A stretch of 64,000 bases of DNA from Laetiporus sulphureus 93-53 (Eukaryota > Basidiomycota > Agaricomycetes > Polyporales > Laetiporaceae), in contig NW_024468513.1 in NCBI RefSeq assembly GCF_001632365.1, positions 584,668 through 648,667 of the forward strand, read 5' to 3'. Numbering within the stretch: position 1 is the stretch's first letter; the number at the start of each line of letters is the position of its first letter. Both the position numbers and the translations under genes were made by a program. The notes beneath the pieces were generated by a model. The model saw nothing but the letters and a program-made list of their open reading frames with translations, ran no database searches and had not been told where the DNA came from. This document shows, in pieces, positions 46,291 through 56,273 of this stretch.

Positions 46291-48773
46291 TCACTGGCCT
46301 CGGCCTCTGCGCCTTCCATGTCCGCCAGGGACTTGCACCCTCACGGAAAAGTCGATAGCATCGTACGCCGGCGGAGGCATTTCGTACACGCTGTCAGTCT
46401 CCGTGACATGGTCAACATGTGGATACGACGCGCGCACACGCCCAGCGTCTACGTGCACACCGCCTCCATCCATAGCGCCGCGAGAATGGGAATATGCGTG
46501 CTCAATCTGCGGTGGTGGCTGCGGCAGCGGGTGCGGCCGGGGCGGGTCAGCAGAAGACGTCAAGGCCAGTGACCTCATCGCCGGCGCAAGGTCACGCTGT
46601 GCCCGTCCACATCCCGCCTCTGAGACGCCGTTCAGGCTATCCCCATGTCCGTACTCCATCGAGAGCTTCGGCGGGACAGGCAGCGGGACGTGTTGTGGAG
46701 GGGGAAGAGCCGGTGGTATCATCCGCATCGACCGTAAACTACGCCTCACCGGTGCCCTCGACCCGCTCACAGTGGCCTCTGCCTGAGCAGCGGCGCTCCA
46801 AGCGTTCAAACCTGCGTAGGACGCAGAGGTGTGCAGAGGGCGGTGAGCAGAGGGACCGGATTTCGCCCGGAACAGCTCAGGTATCTGCGGCTGGCCCTGC
46901 GATGTAATAGCACGTTGGTCCTGCGATATGGGAGGCGTCGGTAGCCGCCTGGGCTTGCGTACCGAAGTCGTGCGGGATGAGGAAGATGGGCGGGGAAAGG
47001 AGTCGTAAGCGAATGGATGCGAAGACATTGTCGATGGTCTCGGATTGACTGATGCATACTCGAGAGCAGTAGCAGACGGGGCCGTGGCGGGAGGCGGCGA
47101 GGTGTAATCCCGCGGCTGGGGCGGCATTGGCGTGGAGGTGCTGGCAAAATAACTGGGACTAGGTTCAGGGTTTGCGACACGGAATCGAACCTGTGGTGGC
47201 GCAGATGGAGTGGGAGGAACAGTAGCAGCGTTCGGAACGGACACGTCAGCCGGCGTCGGTCCGGCCTGCCTCTCACTCTCTTGTATTGGTTCCTTCACTG
47301 TAGACGACAGAGCTTCTGCGCTCGCCGGACGACGGCTTCCTGACGAAGACGACTGCGTAGACGGCGTTGTAGGCGTCGTGATCTGCTCACTGCCGCCCGA
47401 TGCACTACTCGCAGGCCATGAATGGTGCGATCCCCGGACGAAGGAACTTCCAGCACTCGAAAATGGCGTCGTAGGACTGGATATCGGTGTTTCACCTTGC
47501 GGCCTCGTATTTTGAACCGGTCGATCATTCTCCCTAGCCGGGTATGACTCTGGATGGAGGATCCTCAGCCATTTTTGCACTGTACGCGAACTCGAACCAG
47601 GCAAAGGCGCGTTCGCTGGCCGGTCAAGCCATTCCTGCGTTGTTGTCGTCAAGAGGAGGGCGGTGGCAACTAGGTAGTCGATGAGTAGAAACGGTATGCC
47701 GGCAAAATTCTGTTGACTGCGCGCCAGGTCTGGGGAGATGAGAGTTTCGTAGATCCGCAGACGTGGCGAAGCGGAAAGCACTGCAGCGTCAAGCACGGCG
47801 ATCGGGCCCTTGATCCCGGCAGTGTTGCACTGGGAAAGGAAAGGTGAGCAGAGCGTTCTGACAGATGGAAGCCCTCGCAACATTCGATATGACGAGACAA
47901 CAAGCCCCCTGGCGTGCCAGTACCCCTGGCCCCAACATTCACGCAATCATGTCCGTGAACCGATCGTGACGCCGAGACATGTTGATCTCCGGAGCCTAAC
48001 TCACATGGTCAGTAGGCAACCAGGCATTTCGCGCGGTAACAATCAGGTTGCGAGTCCACGAGGCAATAGAAACAGGTACGAAAGCAACACTTACAACATA
48101 GCAACTGCCGGGTACAAGCCTCCATTTGAGACTGTGAGGGAAGTGAGGCAGATTGAACTTGCGGCTCCTGCAGATAGATCGCTGTTGAGTGGAAAACCGA
48201 TGAGAGATTGCTGCCTACTCACGCAAAAGCACCAAGCGTCCCAACTTTCAAGAAATCCTCCACTTCCCTCCAGCTCCCGCTTCCCATCTGCACGCTCTTA
48301 CCTGATCGAATCTTGCCCTTCCCTGTCATAGACACGTTTGGAGGCCACTGGATCGTGGCGGCCTTACCCGCCTCTCCTGCCTTGGTGTCCAGGCGGTATA
48401 TTTGAGTCAGATCCGCCATAGTCTGGATGATATACAGTGGCTCTTTTGTGCACATATCGCGGATGACTGTGTCCAGGAAGGATGGTCCGCTCAGTCTGAG
48501 CGTGAGGATCGGGATCTGTTCCGTAGGAGAACTGGGCGCGGTCATGCTGCGCGAGCGCAAGGGCGTAGGAGCGGGCTTTTCGCCCTCGCGCACGGGACTA
48601 GATCCGAAATCGAGGAGGCGTTGCACGGGGCCAGGGAGGGAGAAGGAGGGTGGTCTGCACGGAGCCGTGCCGGTGTTCGGACTGGCGGCGTTGGACGTCG
48701 ATGCGGACGAGTTGGCTGGTCGGGTGTTGGGGGATAAGTCGAGAGGAAACGGGGTGATCTCCCCCTTCGCCAT
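46291..48773 (-). CDS. Basidiomycete Ser/Pro-rich protein with conserved N-terminal domain, function unknown
   Basis: Three exons: 48773-48223, 48167-48095, 47829-46291 give 720 aa. The N-terminal ~340 residues look like a folded domain seen in agaricomycete hypothetical proteins. They include ILTLRLSGPSFLDTVIRD, EPLYIIQTMADLTQIYRLD, AATIQWPPNVSMTGKGKIRS, SRKFNLPHFPHSLKWRLVPG followed by SCYV, and then KGPIAVLDAAVLSASPRLRI, LLIDYLVATALLL and TTQEWLDRP. The remaining half is low-complexity, rich in Ser, Pro and Thr, with a PPPAYD motif near the end that could bind WW domains (inference). The second intron is 265 nt, long for this window, and removes a stretch with several stops. I do not know the function. 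The start MAKGEITPFPLDLSP is the first ATG of the open frame. Confidence 0.82.
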
Positions 48774-49352
48774 TGTACGTTTGGCCGGCGCTGGGAATTG
48801 TTCGCGCTAGAGATGAGCGCCCTACTAAAACAGCAGTCCTGCTGCTACACGCTTACATAAAATCATAATCTGAGCGGGGGATCTGCATTCACATCATACC
48901 TGCGGACAACGTATTTGACTCAAAAGGTGACGCACCTGTTCCGAGCGGCGAATGACGCTGTTCAGATGCCACCTACCAGACAACTCAGCGCAGCAACTGC
49001 CGAAACCAGGTTCCTGAGTTAGGTTACGAGGAAAGGATACGTATCAGCACCCGTCCTGGCCGGCGACACGCGCTGCTCTTCCCACAGTGAATTCTGCTGA
49101 GAGCATGTGGTCGAGATGCGCGCACTTGCAACCGAGCGAAACCGAGCGATCTGGCGAGCGCTCCCGTCGCCGACTCGCAATTGCTGGCTGGCGCCCGTGG
49201 CGGCCCGTCGCGCCCACTATCTCCCACGTGATCGTCGCCTGATTTGGCCACCCGTTTTGGCCACTGCTGAGGGCGCGTCTTTTCTCTTTCCACCACCACC
49301 CACTCGCTCTGTTGCGCTTCCATCGTCTCTGGCAAACTAATTATTAGCGGCA
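48774..49352. promoter_or_regulatory. Divergent promoter region between the Ser/Pro-rich gene and CHZ1
   Basis: 579 nt between two divergent starts. The CHZ1 side ends with a C/T-rich leader (TTTCTCTTTCCACCACCACC). A 109-codon minus-strand frame (49024-49353) overlaps the leader and is taken as chance. Confidence 0.4.
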
Positions 49353-49825
49353 ATGTCTACCGAAGCTACCTCCTCCAGCGGGTAAGTGGTCTGATGCGCT
49401 CGTCTAGACCCTGGTTGACGTCTATTCCTTAGTTCCGCCACTGCGCAAAAAGTGAGCGCGCAATCCGCCAATGGCACAATTGCCGATAAAGGCAAAGGAA
49501 AGTTTGTTCATGAAGATCCCGTGGACGACGACGATGAGGACGACGACGAGGAAGAGGAAGAGGACGATGACGACGACATGGAGGTGCGCTTGCGCTTTGT
49601 CTGTTCATGCCTTCGACGCGTCCTGACGCGCTATCTTCGCAGGAGGACGACCTCGGCGAAATAGACCCTTCGGCAATCATTGGGTCGCGCCGCACACGTG
49701 GTGTACGCGTCGATTATACGTCACAGGCAGCGCTCGCGAAAGCAGGTCTCAAGCCGGAGGGCGCGGACGATGACGAAGGCGAGGACTCTTTCGTCGCCAA
49801 GGACGAGGACATGCAGGATGACTAG
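49353..49825 (+). CDS. CHZ1: Histone H2A.Z-specific chaperone Chz1
   Basis: Chaperone that binds H2A.Z-H2B dimers and hands them to the SWR1 remodeller. Exons 49353-49381, 49433-49583, 49643-49825 give 120 aa, a usual size. A short Ser/Thr/Ala-rich N-terminus is followed by a long Asp/Glu run (from ~38 to ~60; VDDDDEDDDEEEEEDDDDD). Then comes the CHZ motif EDDLGEIDPSAIIGSRRTRG, continued by VRVDYTSQAALAKAG, and an acidic tail. The motif is encoded at the start of exon 3. The splice sites GGTAAG..CTTAG and GGTGCG..CGCAG are in phase. Confidence 0.92.
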
Positions 49826-49923
49826 CGCCTTGCATAACACGCTCCCCAGGGTAATGTCCGCCTAATGCCACCAAGTGGGCGCCCAAAAATGAGTCGATGA
49901 AGGGCGAAAGAAGTGTATCCTTA

Positions 49924-50474
49924 TCACCGTTGCGTGTTGTCTATTTCTGTATCTGCTCCCCTCATATCCCGTAGGGTATATTCCAGATACCCATCGTATT
50001 GCGCGACGCGCCTTATCCTACTTATAACCTGAATGACAGTAATTGTTTTTAGTTTGACGTACTTAACGCCCCCATCGTGGTACCAGGCTTTCTGAGCATG
50101 GGCATATTGGTGGCGCGAGAACGCAGCTTCCCACAGTCCAAGGCTCCTCAGGTTGGTCAACTCGTTTACCTCAGCCACCACACCAAACCTGCCTTGCGCG
50201 GCAATCTGAGACGCGGACTCATCGAGTTCAAGCTGCAAGCGACGGCCGCTTCTGTCTCTTCTGCCGACAAGGCGTTTTGACCAGGTCGGAGGTTTTCTCG
50301 CTCCGGCCCACTCCCCGGAATGTGACGTCTCGCATAGGCTGTACCATGTATGTATTCAACCCGCACCCGTCACCATTTCACTTACGATGATACGAGCACA
50401 GTGAGGCTCGGCGCGCCGTCTCCCACAGTCTGGTGGGCGTCCCGGTCAAGCAAGGCTAGGCTCATCTCAAACAT
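49924..50474 (-). CDS. Hypothetical protein, 167 aa, two exons
   Basis: Family not recognised. Exons 50474-50386 and 50338-49924 are joined by a 47-nt intron with a canonical GTAAGT donor and TACAG acceptor in matching phase, total length divisible by three. Exon 1 reads MFEMSLALLDRDAHQTVGDG. Exon 2 has a basic stretch (SKRLVGRRDRSGRR) followed by a probable helix (QLELDESASQIAAQGRFG, VVAEVNELTNLRSLGLWEAA). An in-frame stop lies just upstream of the ATG, though a 5' exon cannot be excluded. Convergent with CHZ1 (98 nt between stops). The opposite strand also has open frames here (50077-50280 and 50350-50931), but without splice signals. Confidence 0.45.
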
Positions 50475-51378
50475 ACGCCGACACTCGTCGGACGTGAGTG
50501 CATTTGGACGTGATCAGCACGCATTTCTGCATCTGCGCTTCGCGAGAGCTTGGCGAAGTCCTAGTACTCGCCGCGTATGGAAAGCCATTGCCGTTGGTCT
50601 TTCCGCCGGGAACGCTCCGCCCGCGCTCGAGCGTCAATCAGCCTCATCTGTCAACGAGATGGTTGCTGACCACCGTACGCGTGATGAATATGAAAAGACC
50701 AATTCATCCATCAACGAATTCCTCGCTGAAATGCATGGATTGAACAAGAAGAATGGTCACCGCGTCAAATTGGATGATGTAACCCATCCAATTCTCGAGC
50801 TGTACGCAACCGTCGCGTTAAATTTTCATCTCGGGGCCTTCGCGACGAGGGTATTGATAGCGAGCTGTAGGGTCCAAATATTCAAAAACCGCCTTTGTAA
50901 TGACGGGGAGTCGAATGGTTGCAAAGACTAACAAGTATCAGACTCGAGCACCCATATCACCCGCAAAGATACTATTCATGCCTCGTACCTATACCAAAGA
51001 CTACAACTATTGACAGCATCGTACACTGAACTGCACTCCACCGCACGCGTACGCGCGCTCACCACCCACCACACACGCGGTTCATCGACCCCGAAGGGGA
51101 GAACAGCGTAGTAAGTAAGAGGGAGACTGCAACGAACGGCGCACAACAGGGCACAGAAGTACGTACTGAGAAAGAAAGGCTGTGGCACGGGAACGAAGCG
51201 GATGACGTATCGGTAGTGGGAGGAGAAAAAAGATGTAACACGAAGGTAACTAGAGTATAGTGACTGAGACTGGTCCGATAGATATACAAGAAACCCATGA
51301 AAACAAGAGAGCCCAACGCGTTCGAAAAGGCGAAGAAACATTAGGTGATGAGTGAATTTCGAGCTGAAGCGAGGCCGC
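50475..51378. other. 904-nt spacer with an unproven plus-strand ORF
   Basis: Left part: a 193-codon plus-strand open frame (50350-50931) whose second half (NEMVADHRTRDEYEKTNSSI) looks coding-like, but the same DNA is also open on the minus strand and no family is recognised. Right part (51000-51378): 3' flank of the HAC1 gene, T-rich on its coding strand. No RNA gene seen. Confidence 0.35.
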
Positions 51379-52610
51379 TCAAAACGCGCCGACCTCTTGA
51401 CCAAGCGGCGCATCGAGAACACCAGCCAAATCCCACCCGCCGACATCAAGGTCGAGCGCGGACGGGAAATCCACCGCATTCACACTCGTTTCCGCGCCCG
51501 CGTCAGACTGGACATTAGGAAGCATGTCCAGTAATCTCTGCATCTCCACCTGGGCCTCCTCCCAGCCTACAGCTTCCAACGTCGGCGTCACCACCGACGA
51601 CGGTGCCCCGGCGGCCGACGTCGACATGGCCGATAGAGAACTATGTAGGGCTTCGGTGGGACCTGTGGTCGGCAGCTGACTGGCAAGGTTTGGGAGGGTG
51701 CTGTCAGGAAGAGAGGCCGATGGCAGGGTGGGGGAGGGAGCGAGAATTTCCCGGAGGAGGTCTTCCATGACCACCTCATCCATGGCTGAACAAGGCGGCT
51801 CTTCACCGGAAAGGATATTTGAGGTGGGATAGGATGAGGAATCAGGACCGTCGGGCCCAAAGTGGAGTTGGAGGAAGTTGAAGTCTGACGAGAAATCTGG
51901 CTCACCCGCTGCAGGGACACCGATGATGAACGAGGGGCATCGGTGGTCGCCACCCGTGCTAGGTGGCGAGTGGGCACAGAATCATCGTCAGTATTGTGGG
52001 ATAGTTGCGGAGTGCTGGGATCCGACGGTGTGGGTGTCATAGGGTAGGTGGGTGATGTGGGGACTAGGTCTGAAAACGCAGTAGTCATAGGCTGTGATGA
52101 CGAGGGAGATGACGATGATGGTGAAGTGTTGGAGGAAGAGGACGATGCTGGAGCGGAGGGTATACTGTTAAGCGGAAGACCGGAGGCAGCGAGAGCCTTG
52201 AGGACGGCTTCCCAACCCGTTTCAAGCGTCTTGATTCTCTCCCGTAGCTCCTCGTTCTCCTTCTCCCTCGTTCTCTCTCGTGCGCGTTGCTCTTCAGTTG
52301 TCCTGTCTCCCTCGGAGTGGCGAAGCCCGATAAGGCCCATGCCTGCACGGAGCTGCCGGTTCTCCTCCTCCAGTTCAGCAACGCGGCGCTCAAGGTAAGA
52401 GAACTGTGCCTTGCGCCGGTCGCGCGAGTTCTGCGCTGCGATACGATTGCGATGTGCGCGCGCCTCCTTCCGCTCTTCAGGAGTAATCTCAGAGCGGGAC
52501 CGCTTACGTGGCGGGCCAGCGACCGGTGAGTCAGAAGAGGATGGTGCTGGCGATGGAGACGACTCGGCAGGAGAAGAAGGGTCAAGGTCGCTGTCTGCTG
52601 TTCGCTTCAT
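51379..52610 (-). CDS. HAC1: HAC1/XBP1-type bZIP transcription factor of the unfolded protein response
   Basis: Activator of ER-stress genes whose mRNA, in fungi and animals, is spliced by the Ire1 nuclease rather than the spliceosome. Reading from ATG 52610: a Ser/Pro/Ala-rich start, a nuclear-targeting-like PRKRSRS, then the bZIP at ~46-110 with the HAC1-type basic region (RAHRNRIAAQNSRDRRKAQF) and leucines at 73, 80 and 87. A second heptad-like helix follows (RERIKTLETGWEAVLKALAA), then a Ser/Thr/Pro-rich region. The first frame ends at 51588 (340 aa). A different frame, open from upstream of 51912 to the stop at 51379, carries EPDFSSDFNFLQLHFGPD and VVMEDLLREILAPSP. Removing 29 nt (51912-51940) joins them to 400 aa. 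Orthology to fungal HAC1/hacA/cib1 is by pattern; the spliced form is inferred. Confidence 0.88.
51912..51940 (-). other. Candidate Ire1-type unconventional intron in HAC1 mRNA
   Basis: The 3' cut falls inside CTG'CAGC, the classical Ire1 loop sequence; flanking bases GTCC and GGGT can pair (two C-G, then G-U pairs). For the 5' cut, CCG'ATGC at 51941/51940 fits the CNG'NNGC pattern, gives 29 nt, and shifts the frame as required; its flanks pair poorly. Other 5' cuts that keep the frame are CTG' at 51977 (65 nt) and CTG' at 51989 (77 nt). No ordinary GT-AG intron of normal length gives the required frame change at this place. Confidence 0.5.
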
Positions 52611-53984
52611 GCTTGCAACGGGGGGTACGTGGAGGAGGGAGGGGGCAAAGGAATGACAAGTCTTGTACGAAGAGAGCCTACTGCGGTTGGGGCGCAGGAC
52701 GTACGTGGTAGTCGTAAGGAAGTCGCATGCCACGTCGCTTGCCACGTATACCGCTTTGTTGCCCCTTGTTTGGCCGTTTCAGACGCCTCATTCTGGCGCT
52801 TCCGCAAATTTCTTGCTTTTCGTTTCTGTCGCGCCCCGCGTCGGAAGGCCTCTGGTGAGTTCGTCGTTCTCTTTGATCTCGATGATGCCTTTTCTTCGGA
52901 ATCTCTTCAAGGAGTATACCTCTTGTGCTTAACAGGACGGGCGGGCTCCAGATCTTGACACTTCTGATTCTGCATTGATCTCTGATCACATGTGCACCAT
53001 GCTGACTTATCGTAATTTGCGTCAGGCAGTCGCGTTCACCATGGGATGGCGGAAAGAAGATTAGGAGGAGTGCGCGCGGAGGAAGCATTTCACGGATACC
53101 CATGTAACGTAGTGGGCATTAGCGGGCGCTTGTGCTGCGAGTACATGTTGCCTGGGTATTGCCTGTTTCAATGATTCTATTCGCGCGACTGCCGTTTTGG
53201 ATCGGAATCGATATACTAAACTACCATGACAGGCGAGCCGGCGACGAGGAGAGACTGGAGAGAATGCAGCCACAGCGCAGGTACCCTCGTGCGCTTAGCA
53301 TGTGAACGCCAGCCCAGTGTCAGAGTTAACTATGTATCAAATACAAATATTTGATGCCATGCGCCGATCCGCATGCGATTGAGCATATAGTTAAACGTGT
53401 ATGCATATTTTGACTGAGAAAGCATTGAAAGCGCGAACGTGAAAGAGAGATACCTGTTGATTGAACTGTGGCCCAACTCGGAGACCCGACTAGGAAGGTG
53501 GACCAACAAATACACAATCGCCAAGCGCCCGCGCGGCCTTCCGTGCGCATACCACCACCTGCTCCAGATCATTTCCGTTGCCGCCGTCTCTGCAATTATT
53601 GTAATCTGGAGGGCAATTCTCACCTCTGGATGCCTTCTCATGCTACATGAGCGCGCGTTGCGACATCTTGGCTCAGTTGGGATATACAACCTACGCGTAG
53701 GGCTCGGAACAGCACAGGCAGAACCAGGCATTTCATTGTTTGAGACCGGCATACAATAATAGTGTGGTATCGAAAGTAGTTTTAGTGCCTAGTAAGTCAA
53801 AAGAAGTTCAGAGTAACAGTAATGCCCGCTAAATTCTATGTTTTCCTCCAGGTGTTTGCACCTCGCGTCCAGTAAAACTGACGTCGGTTTTACGTTACGG
53901 TGAACATTCCTGTAATGCGCTATATGACAATATTGTTTTCAGTGAAATACTCCGTTTTGACGACTTATATCCAAATTACACCAA
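52611..53984. promoter_or_regulatory. 1.4-kb divergent intergenic region upstream of HAC1 and the AAA+ gene
   Basis: Largest divergent spacer among the conserved genes here. Near HAC1 the leader is long and C/T-rich on the minus strand; an in-frame upstream stretch (to 52745) is probably 5' UTR. Open frames at 52678-53103 (minus) and 53330-53752 (minus) have no recognisable product. No UPRE-type CAGCGTG copy that I would stand behind. Confidence 0.4.
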
Positions 53985-56273
53985 ATGGATCGTGATACCC
54001 CTTCTGCTTCATTGTCAGCTGGACCTATCCCGGGAAGCCAGGCATACATACCAACTCTACTTTCAACTATACATGCTACCCATCCTTCTCTTCCTGTCGA
54101 TACCGTCGTGCTCCAAACAATTCTCCTCTGCTTGATTGCTCGCATACCGAAGCCCCTTCCCAGTGTTTCTCGTTATGACGTTCATGGTGTAGAAATCGAG
54201 GGAGGCAAGACCGCCAGGACGGGAAGCCTGGCGAGTTCAGGCGATGCGGCTACTTGCGCGAATTTGCTATTACGTACAAGCGAAGAAGATGTCATACTTT
54301 TGGCACACATTGTGAGCCTGGTGAGTGAGGCTGCCGAATCCAGTCTATCACGTACTCACAATTCCTCTCACGCACACGCTGCTCCTATGCCGGCCCTCGT
54401 TCTATAATCTATATGATTTGATTTGCGCTTCATCGCAGATATTGACACAAGTCTTCGGCATTCCGACGCATAGACACAGGGTCCCGCTCAAAGCTGATCG
54501 CAGTCGTTCGCCAAAGCCGAAATCATACTCCAGTTATAGAGATACGACTTCCTCGGTCGAGGCCTCTCTTCGTGCTCTCTTTTTTCGGCGACCATCGCCC
54601 CTGTCTCCGGTGCGGACGAGTGCGGATATTACACCACGGACAGACAGTCGCACTCCAATATCATCCTCGCACAGTACCCGGCGTTCACTCTCACAAACAC
54701 CACGACCTTCTCCTCTCCGCCTTTCCTACTTTTCTGACCGAGAACCGTCGAATGACGGGAGCACTCAACATTTCGATGACTTTTCACTGGCATCGTCCAG
54801 ACGTCCGTTCACGTCTCTGTCGAGCAATACTCCGCATTCCACTCTTCGCTCGCGCCGTGGAAATACAGAGCGAGACCGCGAACCGCTCTCCCTGAATCTA
54901 AATATGACCGGCTTTTCGTCACCGGAAGAAGTGTTAACTCCAACACCCATGTCTATTATAGGGAGTAGAAGGCAACCCTTCGACATCAATGCCGCCGCGG
55001 AGTTGTTGGAGGAAGAAGTGCGTCCGCCGCTATTGGTGTTGCCGAAAGCTGTGGTTGTCACGGGTTTGGAACATCTAGGACTTGCAGAGCAAAGAGCGTT
55101 GCTGCAGGTTCTGTCAGATAGGCAACTGGTACTCGAAGGAGATGATGGCGGTACATGGGACTTGCCAGATGACTTTCTTATGGTTTATGTGTGCAAAGCG
55201 GACATGAGAGAGCGTCCTTCTCCCTTACGCGGCCTTGTGAGTATCAATCTATCTGATGTAAGATCCCCACAATCAATTCATTTTATCTGTAGCTGGACCA
55301 ATTCGCGATGAGCGCAGACATCACTCTCACGCCTTCCACTCACCAAGCGTATGCCGCATTTCGTGGCATGCCGGGGGCGCCCGCAAGCGCATCACCAAAC
55401 ATTGCATCGCGTTCTCTTCCTACTCACGTGGAACACCAACCCACGTCCCCGCTGCGGTCGCAACCCGCCCGACAATTCTCGCTTCCGACCACCATCCCCT
55501 CACAAACCACGAACTCGATGCCGATAGTTTCTACCGATGACCTGGACCTCCTCCGTGCACTTGCAAGTCCAACGCCCATGCCCAAGGCTTACGCGCATAC
55601 ATTCATGCACCCGTCGCTCAGCATGTACATCCGCGATCTCTTCTCGGCGACCCGTCATCACCCCGTGCTGGACGGGACACTGCTCACGCGGCGAGCGCAT
55701 GAAGCTGCAGAGGCGTTCGCCCGTGCGTTCCGCGTCTTAGCAGGAGATTCAGTAGGCGCCGAGCTAGTTCAAGCTGCCGGTTCTGTGGGCTTCGAGGTAC
55801 CTACGAGCAGCGCAGGGATGACCACGGAGAGTGCGAGTGCATTCACAGGCGCGAGTTCAAGCTCGGAATGGGGTAAGGATGTCAACGGTGTTGATTGGGT
55901 GGACAAGACGTCCAAAGATGACGTGGGAGACACAAGTGACAGTCAAGAAGAAGGCGCAGTCAGAGTCAACCTGCCATTTAGCTCATCAGAGCTCGCAGAT
56001 TCTGCACCGTTCGTCAGTGATATCTCTCAAACTCCAGCCGAGTCAGCGGAGACCTGGGATGTGTCGGAAGTGGACGTCGCGAGGGTGTTCCCGCGCGTCG
56101 TCTCCCACCGCTTGAGAGTGAGGGATGGTCCTGACGACGAGTTAACGGGCAGCGTGATGTTCCCCGCGGTTGACATCCTCCCGGAGGGTTTCGATGACAC
56201 TGTGGGAGGTGAGGGGAAAAGAGACCGGAAGACGGTGAAGGAAGTGTTGGTAGAGATTCTGGCTGATGTTTGA
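53985..56273 (+). CDS. Magnesium-chelatase-like AAA+ family protein, function unknown
   Basis: Exons 53985-54320, 54439-55236, 55293-56273 give 704 aa. The N-terminus resembles a helical domain (TLLSTIHATHPSLPVDTVVL). The second exon contains a long Ser/Arg/Pro-rich insert (~140-290) and then a block like the central part of fungal Mg-chelatase-type ATPases: LLVLPKAVVVTGLEHLGLAE, QRALLQVLSDRQLVLEGDDG and TWDLPDDFLMVYVCKADMRE, ending LRGLLDQFAMSADI. This corresponds to the Walker B/sensor side; I cannot see a normal Walker A (GxxxxGKT), so ATP binding is doubtful. The third exon has AYAHTFMHPSLSMYIRDLFS and an acidic linker. Family assignment is from the motif pattern and is tentative. Confidence 0.75.

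Noticed and set aside
46235..46907. Plus-strand frames of 137-183 codons
   Set aside because: Antisense to the low-complexity Pro/Ser-rich end of the 720-aa protein; base composition explains them.
51900..51980. Ordinary GT-AG intron joining the two HAC1 frames
   Set aside because: Candidate introns ending at CTGCAG have lengths divisible by three (45, 69) and do not change frame; the only fitting one (23 nt) is too short.
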